Assembly (NCBI GenBank): GCA_947644595.1
Contig: CANSAE010000002.1
Coordinates: 393,820-457,819 of the forward strand
DNA from: an uncultured Clostridia bacterium
GTDB taxonomy: Bacteria; Bacillota; Clostridia; Oscillospirales; Oscillospiraceae
Reading direction: 5' to 3'
DNA length: 64,000 bases
This document shows, one piece after another, positions 15,941-24,317 of the stretch. Made by a program: the position numbers and the translations under genes. Numbering within the stretch: position 1 is the first letter of the stretch; each line of letters opens with the position of its first letter. The notes under the pieces are model-generated. The model was given only the letters and a program-made list of their open reading frames with translations. It made no database searches and was not told the DNA's origin.

Positions 15941-18004
15941 TTAAATCTCGCGGCCCAAAACAGCACCGTCCATAATGGCGGGGACGCCGTGGCCCAGCTG
16001 CTTGGCAGAGCCAATAGCGGTGCAGGGCACGCCCAGCTTCTCGCAGGCGGCGGCGATAGCGGAACCGTCGTTCTGCGCCATGCCGGTGGCGTACACGATT
16101 ACGTCAGCGGGCAGATCAATGGTCTCGTCTTTAACGACTTCCATCTCTTTGGTCTGACGATTGCGGCGCTGGATGAAGGTATGTACAGTGGCCTTACCCG
16201 GAGCAATCGCTTCGGCAGTGGTGCTGCCCATGGTCTTGATGCCGTGAGGCTCATTGTGGATGGCGGTGTTGCCGGCGTTCCACAGACGGAAGCCCTGGGC
16301 ACGGCCATAGGACGGCACGCCGCCTTTCAGCTTGGGCGCCCAGCCGGGGGTCTGATCGAAGGTGCCGAAGCCGGCCTTCTTATCCACGCCGGTAACGGAG
16401 GTAACACCGGGCTGTACAGCGGCGAACATGGCAGTCTCCATACCCACGCAGCCGCCGCCGATGACAACGACATTGCCCTTGAGCTGAACCTTGCCGGACA
16501 GAACATCAGTTGCGGAGACAGCGTTTTCAGCGCCGGGGATGGTGCAGGGAGCGTAGTGCGCGCCGATGGCGTTGACCACGTAGTCGGGCTTCTCAGCGGC
16601 AATGACGGCCTCGGTCACGGGGGTGTTCAGCTTGAACTCCACGCCGGCTTCCTTGGCCCAGCGAATCATCTGCTCCACGGCAGTGGCGAAAGCTTCCTTC
16701 ATGGGAGCCTTGGAGGCCAGGTTGAAGTTGCCGCCCAGGGTATCAGTGGCTTCGCAGACAACGACTTTGTGGCCGCGCTCAGCCAGGACACGGGCGCATT
16801 CCAGACCGGCAACGCCGGCACCGGCGACCAGTACCTTCTTGGGGGCGGTGGTCTTGATCATGGGCATCTCGCCCTCGCGGCCGGCAGCGGGGTTCCGCAT
16901 GCAGGAAACGTGAGGCAGGGTAGCGTCATTATAAGCTTGGTTGCAGCCTTCGTCACAGCCGATGCAGTAACGAATGTCGTTTACACGGCCTTCCTTGGTC
17001 TTTTTGACAATCTCAGGATCGGCGATGTGCGCATGGCCCCAGGCCACGAAGTCAGCGCCTTCCTCGACGGCGTGCAGCGCGGCATCGGGTGTGCCCATGC
17101 GGCCGACAGCAACCACGGGGCAGCCGACTTCCTTTTTGATGCGCAGAGCGCGGTCAAGGTTGAAGCCGCGGGGCTGGAACAGGTTCGGGCACTCCCACAA
17201 TCCGATATCGGACTGGAAGTTGCCGCGGGAAACGTCGATGACGTCAACACCCTTCTCGTGGGCGAGCTTCAGGAACTCGATCATGTCTTCCAGAGTCAGA
17301 CCGTCGAACTCCTTGGTCTGGCGGTTGTACAGCTCGTCATCGCCGGCGGAGACACGGATGAACAGGGGCATATCGTCGGGCATGTTCTTGCGGACCGCTT
17401 CAACAACAGCCAAGGGGAACTTGCGGCAGTTCTCAACAGAGCCGCCCCAACCGTCGTCACGGTGGTTGAAGTGGGGACTCAGGAACTGATGCAGGATGTA
17501 GTTATGTCCGTTGTGGATTTCGATGGCGTCAAAGCCCCAGTCCACAGCGCGCTTGGCAGCTTTGCCGAAACACTCAATGATGTAAGGGATCTCCTCGGTT
17601 TCCACCTTGGAGCCGGGGATACCGAACAGAGTGTCGGGACCCATTATGCGGTTGATGGAGGAATCATAGTGCGCGTTGGTCAGAGCCTCAGCGGGGTGAT
17701 AGATCTGTACGCCGATTTTGCCGCCGGCGTCATGGACAGCCTTGGTCAGACGCTTGAAGCCTTCTTCGTACTCGTCGTCGCTCATATGCAACGCAAAACT
17801 CTGTCCGACGCCGGGGTAGACAGAGCAGCACTCAGTAAACACAAAGCCGCCGTTCTTGGCACGCTCAGTCAGATAATTGATGATACGGTCATTGACTTCG
17901 CCGTGCTCCTCGGCCATGATGGAGCCCATTGGGGTCATGATCATGCGGCTGGGGAATTCCAGTCCTCTGATCTTAATGGGAGCAAACAGTTTCTCGTAAG
18001 CCAT
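15941..18004 (-). CDS. old-yellow-enzyme family NADH:flavin oxidoreductase with Fe-S and NAD(P)-binding domain (FadH/BaiCD/BaiH type)
   Basis: 687 residues. An FMN TIM barrel (residues ~1-340, LFAPIKIRGLEFPSRM and HNGHNYILHQFLSPHFNHRDD) is followed by a Cys cluster CIGCDEGCN and a later SCMRNP, which would hold a [4Fe-4S] cluster. The C-terminal dinucleotide-binding half contains VLVAGAGVAGLECARVLAERG and VVVIGGGCVGMETA. The architecture matches 2,4-dienoyl-CoA reductase, trimethylamine dehydrogenase and the bile-acid enzymes BaiCD/BaiH, so it reduces an activated C=C bond or works in reverse. The substrate is not determinable here. The ATG has a GGAGAG site. Confidence 0.85.
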   Translation of the reverse strand: MAYEKLFAPIKIRGLEFPSRMIMTPMGSIMAEEHGEVNDRIINYLTERAKNGGFVFTECCSVYPGVGQSFALHMSDDEYEEGFKRLTKAVHDAGGKIGVQIYHPAEALTNAHYDSSINRIMGPDTLFGIPGSKVETEEIPYIIECFGKAAKRAVDWGFDAIEIHNGHNYILHQFLSPHFNHRDDGWGGSVENCRKFPLAVVEAVRKNMPDDMPLFIRVSAGDDELYNRQTKEFDGLTLEDMIEFLKLAHEKGVDVIDVSRGNFQSDIGLWECPNLFQPRGFNLDRALRIKKEVGCPVVAVGRMGTPDAALHAVEEGADFVAWGHAHIADPEIVKKTKEGRVNDIRYCIGCDEGCNQAYNDATLPHVSCMRNPAAGREGEMPMIKTTAPKKVLVAGAGVAGLECARVLAERGHKVVVCEATDTLGGNFNLASKAPMKEAFATAVEQMIRWAKEAGVEFKLNTPVTEAVIAAEKPDYVVNAIGAHYAPCTIPGAENAVSATDVLSGKVQLKGNVVVIGGGCVGMETAMFAAVQPGVTSVTGVDKKAGFGTFDQTPGWAPKLKGGVPSYGRAQGFRLWNAGNTAIHNEPHGIKTMGSTTAEAIAPGKATVHTFIQRRNRQTKEMEVVKDETIDLPADVIVYATGMAQNDGSAIAAACEKLGVPCTAIGSAKQLGHGVPAIMDGAVLGREI

Positions 18005-18052
18005 AGGTAATTCTCTCCTTTTATTCTGGCATTCCGCCAGTGTTTTAATGTC

Positions 18053-18087
18053 ATTATATCATGTTCAGATTGATAGTGGTATGTCAA
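18053..18087 (-). promoter_or_regulatory. extended -10 promoter of the flavoenzyme gene
   Basis: On the minus strand TGATATAAT places a perfect -10 at 18058-18053 with an extended TG. A TTGACA exists at 18087-18082 but its 23-bp spacing is too long to be a normal -35. A 5-bp hairpin (18026-18040) lies in the leader. Confidence 0.6.
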
Positions 18088-18157
18088 TTTACGGAATTGG
18101 AATGAGAATTTCCAAAGGTTTTTTTGTACAATTTTTCTATATGTTTCCGGAATCTGG

Positions 18158-18185
18158 AAAAGAGGATGCCGAGGCACCCTCTTTT
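18158..18185 (-). terminator. terminator of cysK
   Basis: GC-rich stem 18158-18170 with 18173-18185, flanked by A and T runs, 10 nt beyond the cysK stop. Confidence 0.85.
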
Positions 18186-18195
18186 TTCAAAATCG

Positions 18196-19134
18196 TCATT
18201 GAGCGAATAATTCCGTTGATAAATAGCGGTCTCCGGTGTCCGGGAGCAGGGTAACGATCGTTTTTCCTTTGTTTTCCGGGCGTTTTGCCAACTCCACCGC
18301 AGCCCAGAGTGCCGCACCGGAGGAGATTCCTGCCAGTATGCCCTCCAGACAGCCCAACGAGCGGCCCGCGGCAAAAGCATCCTCGCTTTTCACCGGGATG
18401 ATTTCATCATAAATGGAGGGGTCCAGCGTCTCGGGAATGAAATTGGCGCCGATGCCCTGAAGCTTGTGACTGCCGGAAATACCCTGGCTCAGCAATGGGG
18501 AATCTGCCGGTTCCACAGCGATGATCCGGATATTCGGATTTTGCCGTTTGAGGTATCGACCGACGCCGGTGATGGTACCGCCAGTACCTACACCGGCCAC
18601 GAAAAGGTCAACCGCTCCATCCGTATCCGCCCAAATTTCCGGACCTGTTGAGGCTTCATGAACGGCGGGATTGGCGGGGTTCACAAATTGACCGGGGATA
18701 AAGCTGTTCGGGCGCTCCTTTGCCAATTCCTCCGCCTTTTCGATGGCGCCGGACATGCCTTTTACGCCTTCTGTCAGGATGACTTCCGCGCCGTAAGCCG
18801 TCATCAGCTGCCGGCGTTCAACGCTCATGGTATCAGGCATAACGATTATTGTGCGGTATCCTCGCGCAGCAGCCACAGAGGCAAGACCGATACCAGTATT
18901 GCCAGAGGTCGGTTCAATGATGACGCTCCCGGGGTTCAGCAGCCCCCGGGCCTCCGCATCGTCGATCATCGCCTTGGCAACGCGGTCTTTCACACTCCCT
19001 GCAGGATTGAAATACTCCAATTTTGCCAGAATGCGGGCATTTAACGCGTATTTTTTTTCAATATGGGTTAACTCCAGCAAGGGAGTTCCTCCAATGAGCT
19101 GGTCTGCGGATGTATAGATATTCGACATATTCAT
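18196..19134 (-). CDS. cysK: cysteine synthase A (O-acetylserine sulfhydrylase)
   Basis: 312 residues of the fold-type II PLP family. [15 protein letters not shown] carries the PLP lysine, [11 protein letters not shown] binds the substrate, and [16 protein letters not shown] binds the PLP phosphate. It makes cysteine from O-acetylserine and sulfide. It has its own promoter and terminator. Relatives such as CBS-type or CysM enzymes are possible, but the motif set and length fit CysK best. Confidence 0.92.
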   Translation of the reverse strand: MNMSNIYTSADQLIGGTPLLELTHIEKKYALNARILAKLEYFNPAGSVKDRVAKAMIDDAEARGLLNPGSVIIEPTSGNTGIGLASVAAARGYRTIIVMPDTMSVERRQLMTAYGAEVILTEGVKGMSGAIEKAEELAKERPNSFIPGQFVNPANPAVHEASTGPEIWADTDGAVDLFVAGVGTGGTITGVGRYLKRQNPNIRIIAVEPADSPLLSQGISGSHKLQGIGANFIPETLDPSIYDEIIPVKSEDAFAAGRSLGCLEGILAGISSGAALWAAVELAKRPENKGKTIVTLLPDTGDRYLSTELFAQ

Positions 19135-19162
19135 TACCTGCCTTTATAGAGTCAACAAGGAA

Positions 19163-19191
19163 AGAATAGCACGGTTCTGGCGAACTGGCAA
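19163..19191 (-). promoter_or_regulatory. cysK promoter
   Basis: Minus-strand TTGCCA (19191-19186), 17-bp spacer ending in TGC, TATTCT (19168-19163). Confidence 0.65.
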
Positions 19192-19206
19192 GGGATAAAA
19201 GGCATC

Positions 19207-19235
19207 AAAAAGCCCCCGGATTTCCGGGAGCCTTT
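19207..19235 (-). terminator. terminator of the SDR gene
   Basis: A CCCCCGGA/TCCGGGAG-type stem inside A and T runs, 7 nt past the SDR stop codon on the minus strand. Confidence 0.85.
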
Positions 19236-19241
19236 TGGGTT

Positions 19242-20003
19242 TTACAGCCAGCCGCCTGAGACGTTCATCACATGGCTGGTAACATATTTTGACTCATCAG
19301 AGGCCAGGTACAGGGCCATATAGGCAATGTCGATGGGGTCGCCCAGACGCTTGATCATGCAGTTGGTGGTGTAGCGGGCCTGGGTCTCGGGGGTCAGATG
19401 CTGGGCCACTGCCTCGGTAGCGATGATGCCGGGGTTCAGCACGTTGACGCGGACATTGGCGTGGGCAACCTGACGGGCCATCTGCTTGGTCAGATGGTTG
19501 ATGCCCTGCTTGGCAACGCCGTAACCCACCTGGGTCTTGTCGGGGCAGACAGCGGCCACCGAGCCGATGTTGATGATGGAGCCGGACTGCTGGGGGATCA
19601 TGGCTTTGTTCAGGGCTTCCTGGCAGGCGTTGAACACGGTGGACAGGTCGCAGAGGATGGTCTTTTCAAACTCGTCCCAGGTGCAGCGCATGATGTCCAG
19701 GTCCTTGCGGGGGTTGGACTCGCCGAAGTTGTTGACCAGAACGTCCAGACGGCCTTCCTCCGCCAAGCACTCATTGATCATGCTTCTGTGGGTCTCGGGC
19801 TTGTGGGCCTCGAAATACACCAGCTTTGCTTTGCCGGGGCCCTTGGCGTTGGCGGCGTCCACCGCGGCCTTGCCGGTCTCCAGATTACGAACGGCATACC
19901 AAACAGTGGCGCCTTCCGATACGAACAGGTCTGCGATGGCACGGCCGATGCCGCGGGTGCAGGCGGTGACGAGGCAGATTTTTCCTTCCAAACGATTACC
20001 CAT
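19242..20003 (-). CDS. short-chain dehydrogenase/reductase, hydroxysteroid-dehydrogenase-like
   Basis: 253 residues of the classical SDR family. The cofactor loop is TACTRGIG, the NAG-type motif reads LVNNFGES, the catalytic Ser is in IGSVAA and YGVAK is the YxxxK pair. The combination TRGIG, VRNLE, LVNNFG and KDLD resembles clostridial 7-alpha-hydroxysteroid dehydrogenases as I remember them; this is inference, and a general 3-oxoacyl or alcohol SDR is the alternative. It has its own consensus promoter. Together with the flavoenzyme at 15,941 it could act on steroids or bile acids. Confidence 0.8.
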   Translation of the reverse strand: MGNRLEGKICLVTACTRGIGRAIADLFVSEGATVWYAVRNLETGKAAVDAANAKGPGKAKLVYFEAHKPETHRSMINECLAEEGRLDVLVNNFGESNPRKDLDIMRCTWDEFEKTILCDLSTVFNACQEALNKAMIPQQSGSIINIGSVAAVCPDKTQVGYGVAKQGINHLTKQMARQVAHANVRVNVLNPGIIATEAVAQHLTPETQARYTTNCMIKRLGDPIDIAYMALYLASDESKYVTSHVMNVSGGWL

Positions 20004-20062
20004 AATAAAACTCCTTTTAATACTTCCATTGAAACAAACGTTCCCACAGAATTGTTAGACAT

Positions 20063-20091
20063 ATTTTAATGGAGTTGGAAGAATTTGTCAA
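20063..20091 (-). promoter_or_regulatory. promoter of the SDR gene
   Basis: Minus-strand TTGACA (20091-20086), 17-bp spacer, TAAAAT (20068-20063). An inverted repeat CGACA-N6-TGTCG at 20118-20133 lies about 27 bp upstream of the -35 box and could be a regulator site. Confidence 0.75.
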
Positions 20092-20179
20092 GAATTTACA
20101 CTTTCATTTTTGGAAATCGACATATATTTGTCGAATATGCCAATAAGCGACCAGGGGAATATACGAATTCGGCAATCGG

Positions 20180-20485
20180 TCAACAAAGCTTCGTCAAACA
20201 CGCTTCTAACTGGACATCCGTGGCTGGGACATTCCAGAACCGCAGCACCCCGTTGACCTCCAGGGCGGGGAGGTTGCGGATATTGGGGTCGGTGTGCATC
20301 ATTTTGCACCCGGGGCAGTAGGCAAACAGGCACGCTTCCTCCAAATCCAGAGCTTTCCATGCGGTTTCGTCGGTCACTTTCTCCAGGGAGTAAGTCAGCT
20401 TGAGTTTTTTCGCGGCGGCTTCGATTCGCTCCAGATAGTAGTCATTCCGGGCGCAGATGGAGCAATACAGCTTAATCGTAACCAT
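20180..20485 (-). CDS. small thioredoxin-fold-like protein with CxxC motif
   Basis: 101 residues starting with a beta-strand and CSIC at residues 8-11, as in glutaredoxin/thioredoxin-like proteins, with a second pair CPGC near residue 57. The sentence-like order strand-CxxC-helix, then PALEVNGVLRFWNVP with a cis-Pro-like turn, fits a reduced thioredoxin fold. A redox or metal-binding role is plausible. It is preceded by AGGAGGT and lies just downstream of the pnp terminator, in the same direction. No specific family name is recognised. Confidence 0.6.
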   Translation of the reverse strand: MVTIKLYCSICARNDYYLERIEAAAKKLKLTYSLEKVTDETAWKALDLEEACLFAYCPGCKMMHTDPNIRNLPALEVNGVLRFWNVPATDVQLEACLTKLC

Positions 20486-20501
20486 GGGGGACCTCCTGAA
20501 A

Positions 20502-20531
20502 AATCGTCCCCCGATGGTACATCGGGGGACG
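20502..20531 (-). terminator. terminator of pnp
   Basis: Perfect 12-bp stem (20505-20516 with 20520-20531, 3-nt loop) followed on the minus strand by a T5 tract; the ribosome site of the next gene follows directly. Confidence 0.92.
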
Positions 20532-20538
20532 GAGAATA

Positions 20539-22677
20539 TTACTTTCTGTCAACGGGCAGGCCGGCGGCTTCCCGCTCTTTGATGGCATCCTTACGGCTGA
20601 GGTTCACGCGGCCCCGCTCGTCGATCTCACTGACCTTGACCCAGGTCCAGTCGCCGATGTTCAGCACGTCTTCCACCTTTTCGGTGCGCTTGAACTCCAG
20701 GTCCTTGATGTGGCACATGCCGTCCTTGCCGGGCACCAGCTCAATGAATGCGCCGATGGGAATGATGCGGACCACCTGGCCGTAGTACAGCTGACCGACC
20801 TCCGGCTCGAACACGATGTTCTCAATGGTCTGGCGGGCGGCGCGGCAGGCTTCGATGTCCTCGGAGGCGATATAAATCATGCCGTCGTCGTTGATGTCGA
20901 TCTTGCAGCCGGTATCGGCGGTGATCTTCTGGATGACTTTGCCGCCGGAGCCGATGACCTCGCGGATCTTGTCGGGCTTGATCTGCATCTGGATCATCTT
21001 AGGCGCGGTCTTGGCCAGCTCCTTGCGGGGTTCAGGCAGGGCCTTGAGCATGACTTCGTCCAGGATTTGGAAGCGGGCTTCCCGGGTGATCTCAAAGGCC
21101 TTTTTCACGATTTCGTGCTTCAAGCCGTCGTTTTTCAGGTCCATCTGGATGGCGGTGATGCCTTCCTTGGTACCGGCAACCTTAAAGTCCATCTCGCCGT
21201 GGAAGTCTTCCACGCCCTGAATGTCGATGAAGGTGGTGAAGTCGTCGCCGTCCTGAATCAGGCCGCAGGAGATGCCGGCTACGGGGGCTTTCAAGGGCAC
21301 ACCGGCGTCCATCAGGGCCAGAGTGGTGCCGCAGATGGAGCCCTGAGAGGTGGAACCGTTGGAGCTCAGTATCTCGGAGACTACGCGGATGGAATAGGGG
21401 AACTCCTCCACGGGAGGAATGACGGCTTCCAGCGCCTTTTCCACCAGAGCGCCGTGGCCGTATTCCCGGCGGCCGGTGGAGCGCTGGGGCTTTGCCTCGC
21501 CGGTGGAGTAGCCGGGCATGTTGTAGTGGTGCATGAAACGCTTTTCTTCCTCTTCCCAAATGGTGTCCAGCTTCTGGCACATGGAAAGAGTGTTCAACGT
21601 GGCAATGGAGAGCACCTGGGTCTGGCCGCGGGTGAACAGCGCGGAGCCGTGGACCACAGGGATGACGCCCACCTCGCTGCCCAGGGCGCGGATCTCATTC
21701 ATGGCGCGGCCGTCCACGCGCTTGCCTTTCAGCAGCCAGTTCTTGACGACCTTCTTTTGCATCTTGTACAAAATCTCGTCCATGAACTGCATCATGTCCG
21801 GGTGGGTCTCCTCGTACTTGGCCTGCATGGCGGTGATCCACTCGTTCACGCGGGCCTCGCGCACGTTCTTGTCGTCGGTGTCCATGCAGAATTCCATGCC
21901 GGACATCTCGTTTTCGCACAGCAGGCTGAACAGCTCCTCGTCAAAGGACGCGTGCTCGTAGGTGAACTTCTCCTTGCCGATGGTGCGCACCATCTCGTCG
22001 ATGAGGTCCAGCACGGGCTGCAGGTGCTCATGGGCCTGTACGATTCCCTCGTACATCACCTCGTCGGGCACTTCCTTCGCCTCGGATTCGATCATGACGA
22101 TCTTTTTGTGGGTGGCGGCGATGGTGGTGGTCATGCGGTTGGCCTCTTTTTCGTCATGAGTGGGGTTGAACAGGAACTTTTCCCCGTCCCAACCCAGCAC
22201 GATGCCGGCGATGGGGCCGTTGAAGGGCACGTCGGAAATGCTCACGGCGGCAGAAGCGCCGATCATGGCAGCGATCTCCGGGGAGCAGTCCCGGTCGATG
22301 CTCAGCACCTCGCAGGCGATGACCACGTCATTGCGCAGGTCGCTGGGGAACAGGGGACGCATGGGGCGGTCAATCAGGCGGGAGGCCAGCACGGCGTTCA
22401 GGCTGGGCTTGCCTTCCCGGCGCATGAAGCTGCCGGGGATGCGGCCCACGGCGTAGAGCTTTTCATTGAAGTCCACGGCGAGGGGGAAGTAGTCGATGCC
22501 GTCCTTGGGGCGGGCGGAGGCGGTGCAGGTGACCAGCACGGTGGTCTCGCCGTACTTCACCAGTACGGATGCGTTGCACAACTCTGCCATTTTGCCCACT
22601 TCCATGGACAGGGGGCGGCCTTCGTACATGATCTCGAACTTTTTGTAGTTGGGGAATTCTTTGTGTTGAATGATCAT
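20539..22677 (-). CDS. pnp: polyribonucleotide nucleotidyltransferase (PNPase)
   Basis: 712 residues with the full PNPase order: first RNase PH domain (residues ~1-145), helical domain, second RNase PH domain (with SDGSTSQGSICG-type catalytic region, here NGSTSQGSICG), KH domain (IREVIGSGGKVIQKI) and C-terminal S1 domain. It degrades RNA 3'-5' with phosphate as part of the degradosome. The ATG at 22677 with AAAGGAG upstream is preferred over an in-frame ATG at 22719 without a ribosome site. It lies downstream of rpsO, as in most bacteria. Confidence 0.96.
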   Translation of the reverse strand: MIIQHKEFPNYKKFEIMYEGRPLSMEVGKMAELCNASVLVKYGETTVLVTCTASARPKDGIDYFPLAVDFNEKLYAVGRIPGSFMRREGKPSLNAVLASRLIDRPMRPLFPSDLRNDVVIACEVLSIDRDCSPEIAAMIGASAAVSISDVPFNGPIAGIVLGWDGEKFLFNPTHDEKEANRMTTTIAATHKKIVMIESEAKEVPDEVMYEGIVQAHEHLQPVLDLIDEMVRTIGKEKFTYEHASFDEELFSLLCENEMSGMEFCMDTDDKNVREARVNEWITAMQAKYEETHPDMMQFMDEILYKMQKKVVKNWLLKGKRVDGRAMNEIRALGSEVGVIPVVHGSALFTRGQTQVLSIATLNTLSMCQKLDTIWEEEEKRFMHHYNMPGYSTGEAKPQRSTGRREYGHGALVEKALEAVIPPVEEFPYSIRVVSEILSSNGSTSQGSICGTTLALMDAGVPLKAPVAGISCGLIQDGDDFTTFIDIQGVEDFHGEMDFKVAGTKEGITAIQMDLKNDGLKHEIVKKAFEITREARFQILDEVMLKALPEPRKELAKTAPKMIQMQIKPDKIREVIGSGGKVIQKITADTGCKIDINDDGMIYIASEDIEACRAARQTIENIVFEPEVGQLYYGQVVRIIPIGAFIELVPGKDGMCHIKDLEFKRTEKVEDVLNIGDWTWVKVSEIDERGRVNLSRKDAIKEREAAGLPVDRK

Positions 22678-22726
22678 TTTGTGACTCCTTTTCTTTGGTG
22701 CTTCGGAGCCGTCTGACATTTTGTAC

Positions 22727-22759
22727 TTGAACCTGACGCCTTTTGGGCGTTACGTTCAA
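22727..22759 (-). promoter_or_regulatory. symmetric hairpin in the pnp leader
   Basis: On the minus strand TTGAAC-3 nt-ACGCC-5-nt loop-GGCGT-3 nt-GTTCAA forms a two-part stem with a 3x3 internal loop, ~50 nt before the pnp start. There is no T tail, so it is not a terminator. A position before pnp recalls the RNase-processed leader stem of E. coli pnp; this comparison is inference. Confidence 0.55.
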
Positions 22760-22790
22760 ATACGAAAGGCCAAACAGCCCCGACGGATAA

Positions 22791-22821
22791 AAACGAGGGG
22801 ACAATATTCAATTGTCCCCTC
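22791..22821 (-). terminator. rpsO terminator upstream of pnp
   Basis: Perfect 11-bp stem (22795-22805 with 22811-22821) followed by a T5 run on the minus strand. It would end part of the rpsO transcripts before pnp. Confidence 0.9.
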
Positions 22822-22870
22822 AAAATACCTTCATAAACCTCAGATTCGCACAGGGTGCGAGATGTGCTGC

Positions 22871-23137
22871 TTACTTGCGGATGCCCAGCTTGGCGATGCA
22901 GGCACGGTACCGCTCAATGTCCACCTTCATCAGGTAGTCCAGCAGCCGGCGGCGCTTACCGATCATCTTGTACAGACCCTGACGGCTGTGATTGTCGTTG
23001 GGGTTCTTCTTCAGATGCTCGGTGAGCTGGTTAATGCGCTCGGTCCAAATGGCGATCTGGACCTCAGGAGAACCGGTGTCGTTCTCATGGGTGCGGTTGG
23101 ATTCGATGACCGCTGTTTTCTGTTCCTTTGTGATCAT
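22871..23137 (-). CDS. rpsO: 30S ribosomal protein S15
   Basis: 88 residues, the usual length, with the S15 signature from [21 protein letters not shown] to [20 protein letters not shown]. It binds the 16S rRNA central-domain junction during 30S assembly. The ATG at 23137 with AAGGAG (23150-23145) is the start; an upstream in-frame ATG at 23155 overlaps the ribosome site. Confidence 0.97.
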   Translation of the reverse strand: MITKEQKTAVIESNRTHENDTGSPEVQIAIWTERINQLTEHLKKNPNDNHSRQGLYKMIGKRRRLLDYLMKVDIERYRACIAKLGIRK

Positions 23138-23243
23138 GGGGAACACTCCTTTCATTTTTTTTGGCCCGATGCCTCAGTACCGGGCGGAAAGGAACACCGA
23201 CTCAGTCGGCTGTTTTCCCGGAACCGGGTGCATGGACGCAACA
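23138..23243 (-). promoter_or_regulatory. structured 5' leader of rpsO (candidate S15 autoregulatory RNA)
   Basis: About 105 nt between promoter and start can fold into three stems: 23217-23228 (CCCGG/CCGGG), 23197-23209 (CCGAC/GTCGG) and 23164-23185 (GCCCG/CGGGC). S15 represses its own mRNA in several bacteria through unrelated leader structures, so a role here is likely but inferred. Confidence 0.5.
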
Positions 23244-23249
23244 TGGGAG

Positions 23250-23278
23250 ATTTTACTATAGTTTTTCCCATTTGTCAA
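23250..23278 (-). promoter_or_regulatory. rpsO promoter
   Basis: Minus-strand TTGACA (23278-23273), 17-bp spacer, TAAAAT (23255-23250). Confidence 0.8.
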
Positions 23279-23359
23279 TGAAATATTGGAAGCTGGTCCT
23301 GGAACTTTTTCCGATTTTCTACGTCTAATCAGTATAAAATGGTGAAGGAGAACCCCCAA

Positions 23360-24283
23360 ATGAAACGAAACTTGCTTTGCTTATGTCTTGCTTTTTGCGT
23401 TTTGCTTTCGCTGGCGGCCTGCAGCGCCAAAAAAGACAGCGCGGCTAGCGATGACAATCTCAGCTACGACATGGTTGACGTCAACAGTTCGGGGGAAGTG
23501 GGCAACGAGTATGGCGGGTATTTCTCGACCTCGGAAGCCCAGGAAGCCCTGGACCTGCCGGAAAGCAACGGAACGGACGGACGAAAGATTATCCGCAGCG
23601 CGTCCGTGACCATGGAGACCACGGATTTCGACGGGGCCCTGACTGCGCTGGAGCAGCGGGTGACGGAATTCGGCGGTTGGATTGCGTCCTCGGAACTCCA
23701 GAGCAGCAGCCGTTATGACAGTGCCCGGTACGCTTGGTATACCCTGCGCATTCCATCGGAAAAGCTGGAAGCCTTCCTGTTCGACGCGGAGGAGTTCGGC
23801 ACCGTGCTTTCCAGCAGCAGAGGTAGCAACGAAATTACCACGGAGTATTATGACACGGAAGCCCGGTTGAAATCCCTGCAGGTGCAGGAGGAGCGGCTGC
23901 TGGCCGTTTTGGAGAAAGCGGATACCCTGGATTCCATCATCCAATTGGAAAATGCCTTGAGCGACGTGCGTTATCAAATTGAATCCCTCACGGGCGCCTT
24001 GCGTCGGTACGACGATTTGGTGGACATGGCGACGGTGGAGCTGTCCCTGCGGGAAGTGACCTCCACGTCCCCAGTGTCCGGTACGCCCAAGACCCTGGGC
24101 GAGCGCGTTTCCCAGCAGTTTTCCGGCAGCCTGCGGAGCTTGGGCAGCTTCTTTGAAGGACTGGTGGTATTCGTCATCGGCAATCTCCCGGTGATTTTAG
24201 TGTGGGCCGTCATTTTAGGCGGCGGCGGATATGCCGGTTGGCGCATATACCGCAAGCGGAAAGAGCAACCCAACAACGAATAA
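23360..24283 (+). CDS. DUF4349 domain lipoprotein
   Basis: 307 residues. A lipoprotein signal ends in LSLAAC (lipobox, Cys at ~22). The DUF4349 core follows (KIIRSASVTMETTDFDGALTALEQRVTEFGGWI to ATVELSLREV), with a coiled-coil pair of helices in the middle (YYDTEARLKSLQVQEERLLAVLEKA). A C-terminal membrane span plus basic KRK tail ends the protein. Function of the family is not established; it is anchored outside the membrane. Start ATG 23360 follows AAGGAG. A TATAAA (23333-23338) with a weak -35 precedes it. Confidence 0.85.
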   Translation: MKRNLLCLCLAFCVLLSLAACSAKKDSAASDDNLSYDMVDVNSSGEVGNEYGGYFSTSEAQEALDLPESNGTDGRKIIRSASVTMETTDFDGALTALEQRVTEFGGWIASSELQSSSRYDSARYAWYTLRIPSEKLEAFLFDAEEFGTVLSSSRGSNEITTEYYDTEARLKSLQVQEERLLAVLEKADTLDSIIQLENALSDVRYQIESLTGALRRYDDLVDMATVELSLREVTSTSPVSGTPKTLGERVSQQFSGSLRSLGSFFEGLVVFVIGNLPVILVWAVILGGGGYAGWRIYRKRKEQPNNE

Positions 24284-24317
24284 AAAACAAGGAGCGTGTA
24301 TACGCTCCTTGTTTTTT
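24282..24317. terminator. bidirectional terminator
   Basis: Perfect stem of 13 bp (24285-24297 with 24302-24314) between A and T runs, shared by the lipoprotein gene and the convergent kinase gene. Confidence 0.92.

Noticed and set aside
15926..18010. 694-residue open frame on the plus strand opposite the flavoenzyme
   Set aside because: It is the exact antisense of a clear enzyme gene; its Gly/Ala/His-rich product has no domain and no ribosome site.
20710..22716. 668-residue plus-strand open frame opposite pnp
   Set aside because: Shadow of GC-rich pnp codons; low-complexity Gly/His/Leu sequence and no upstream site.
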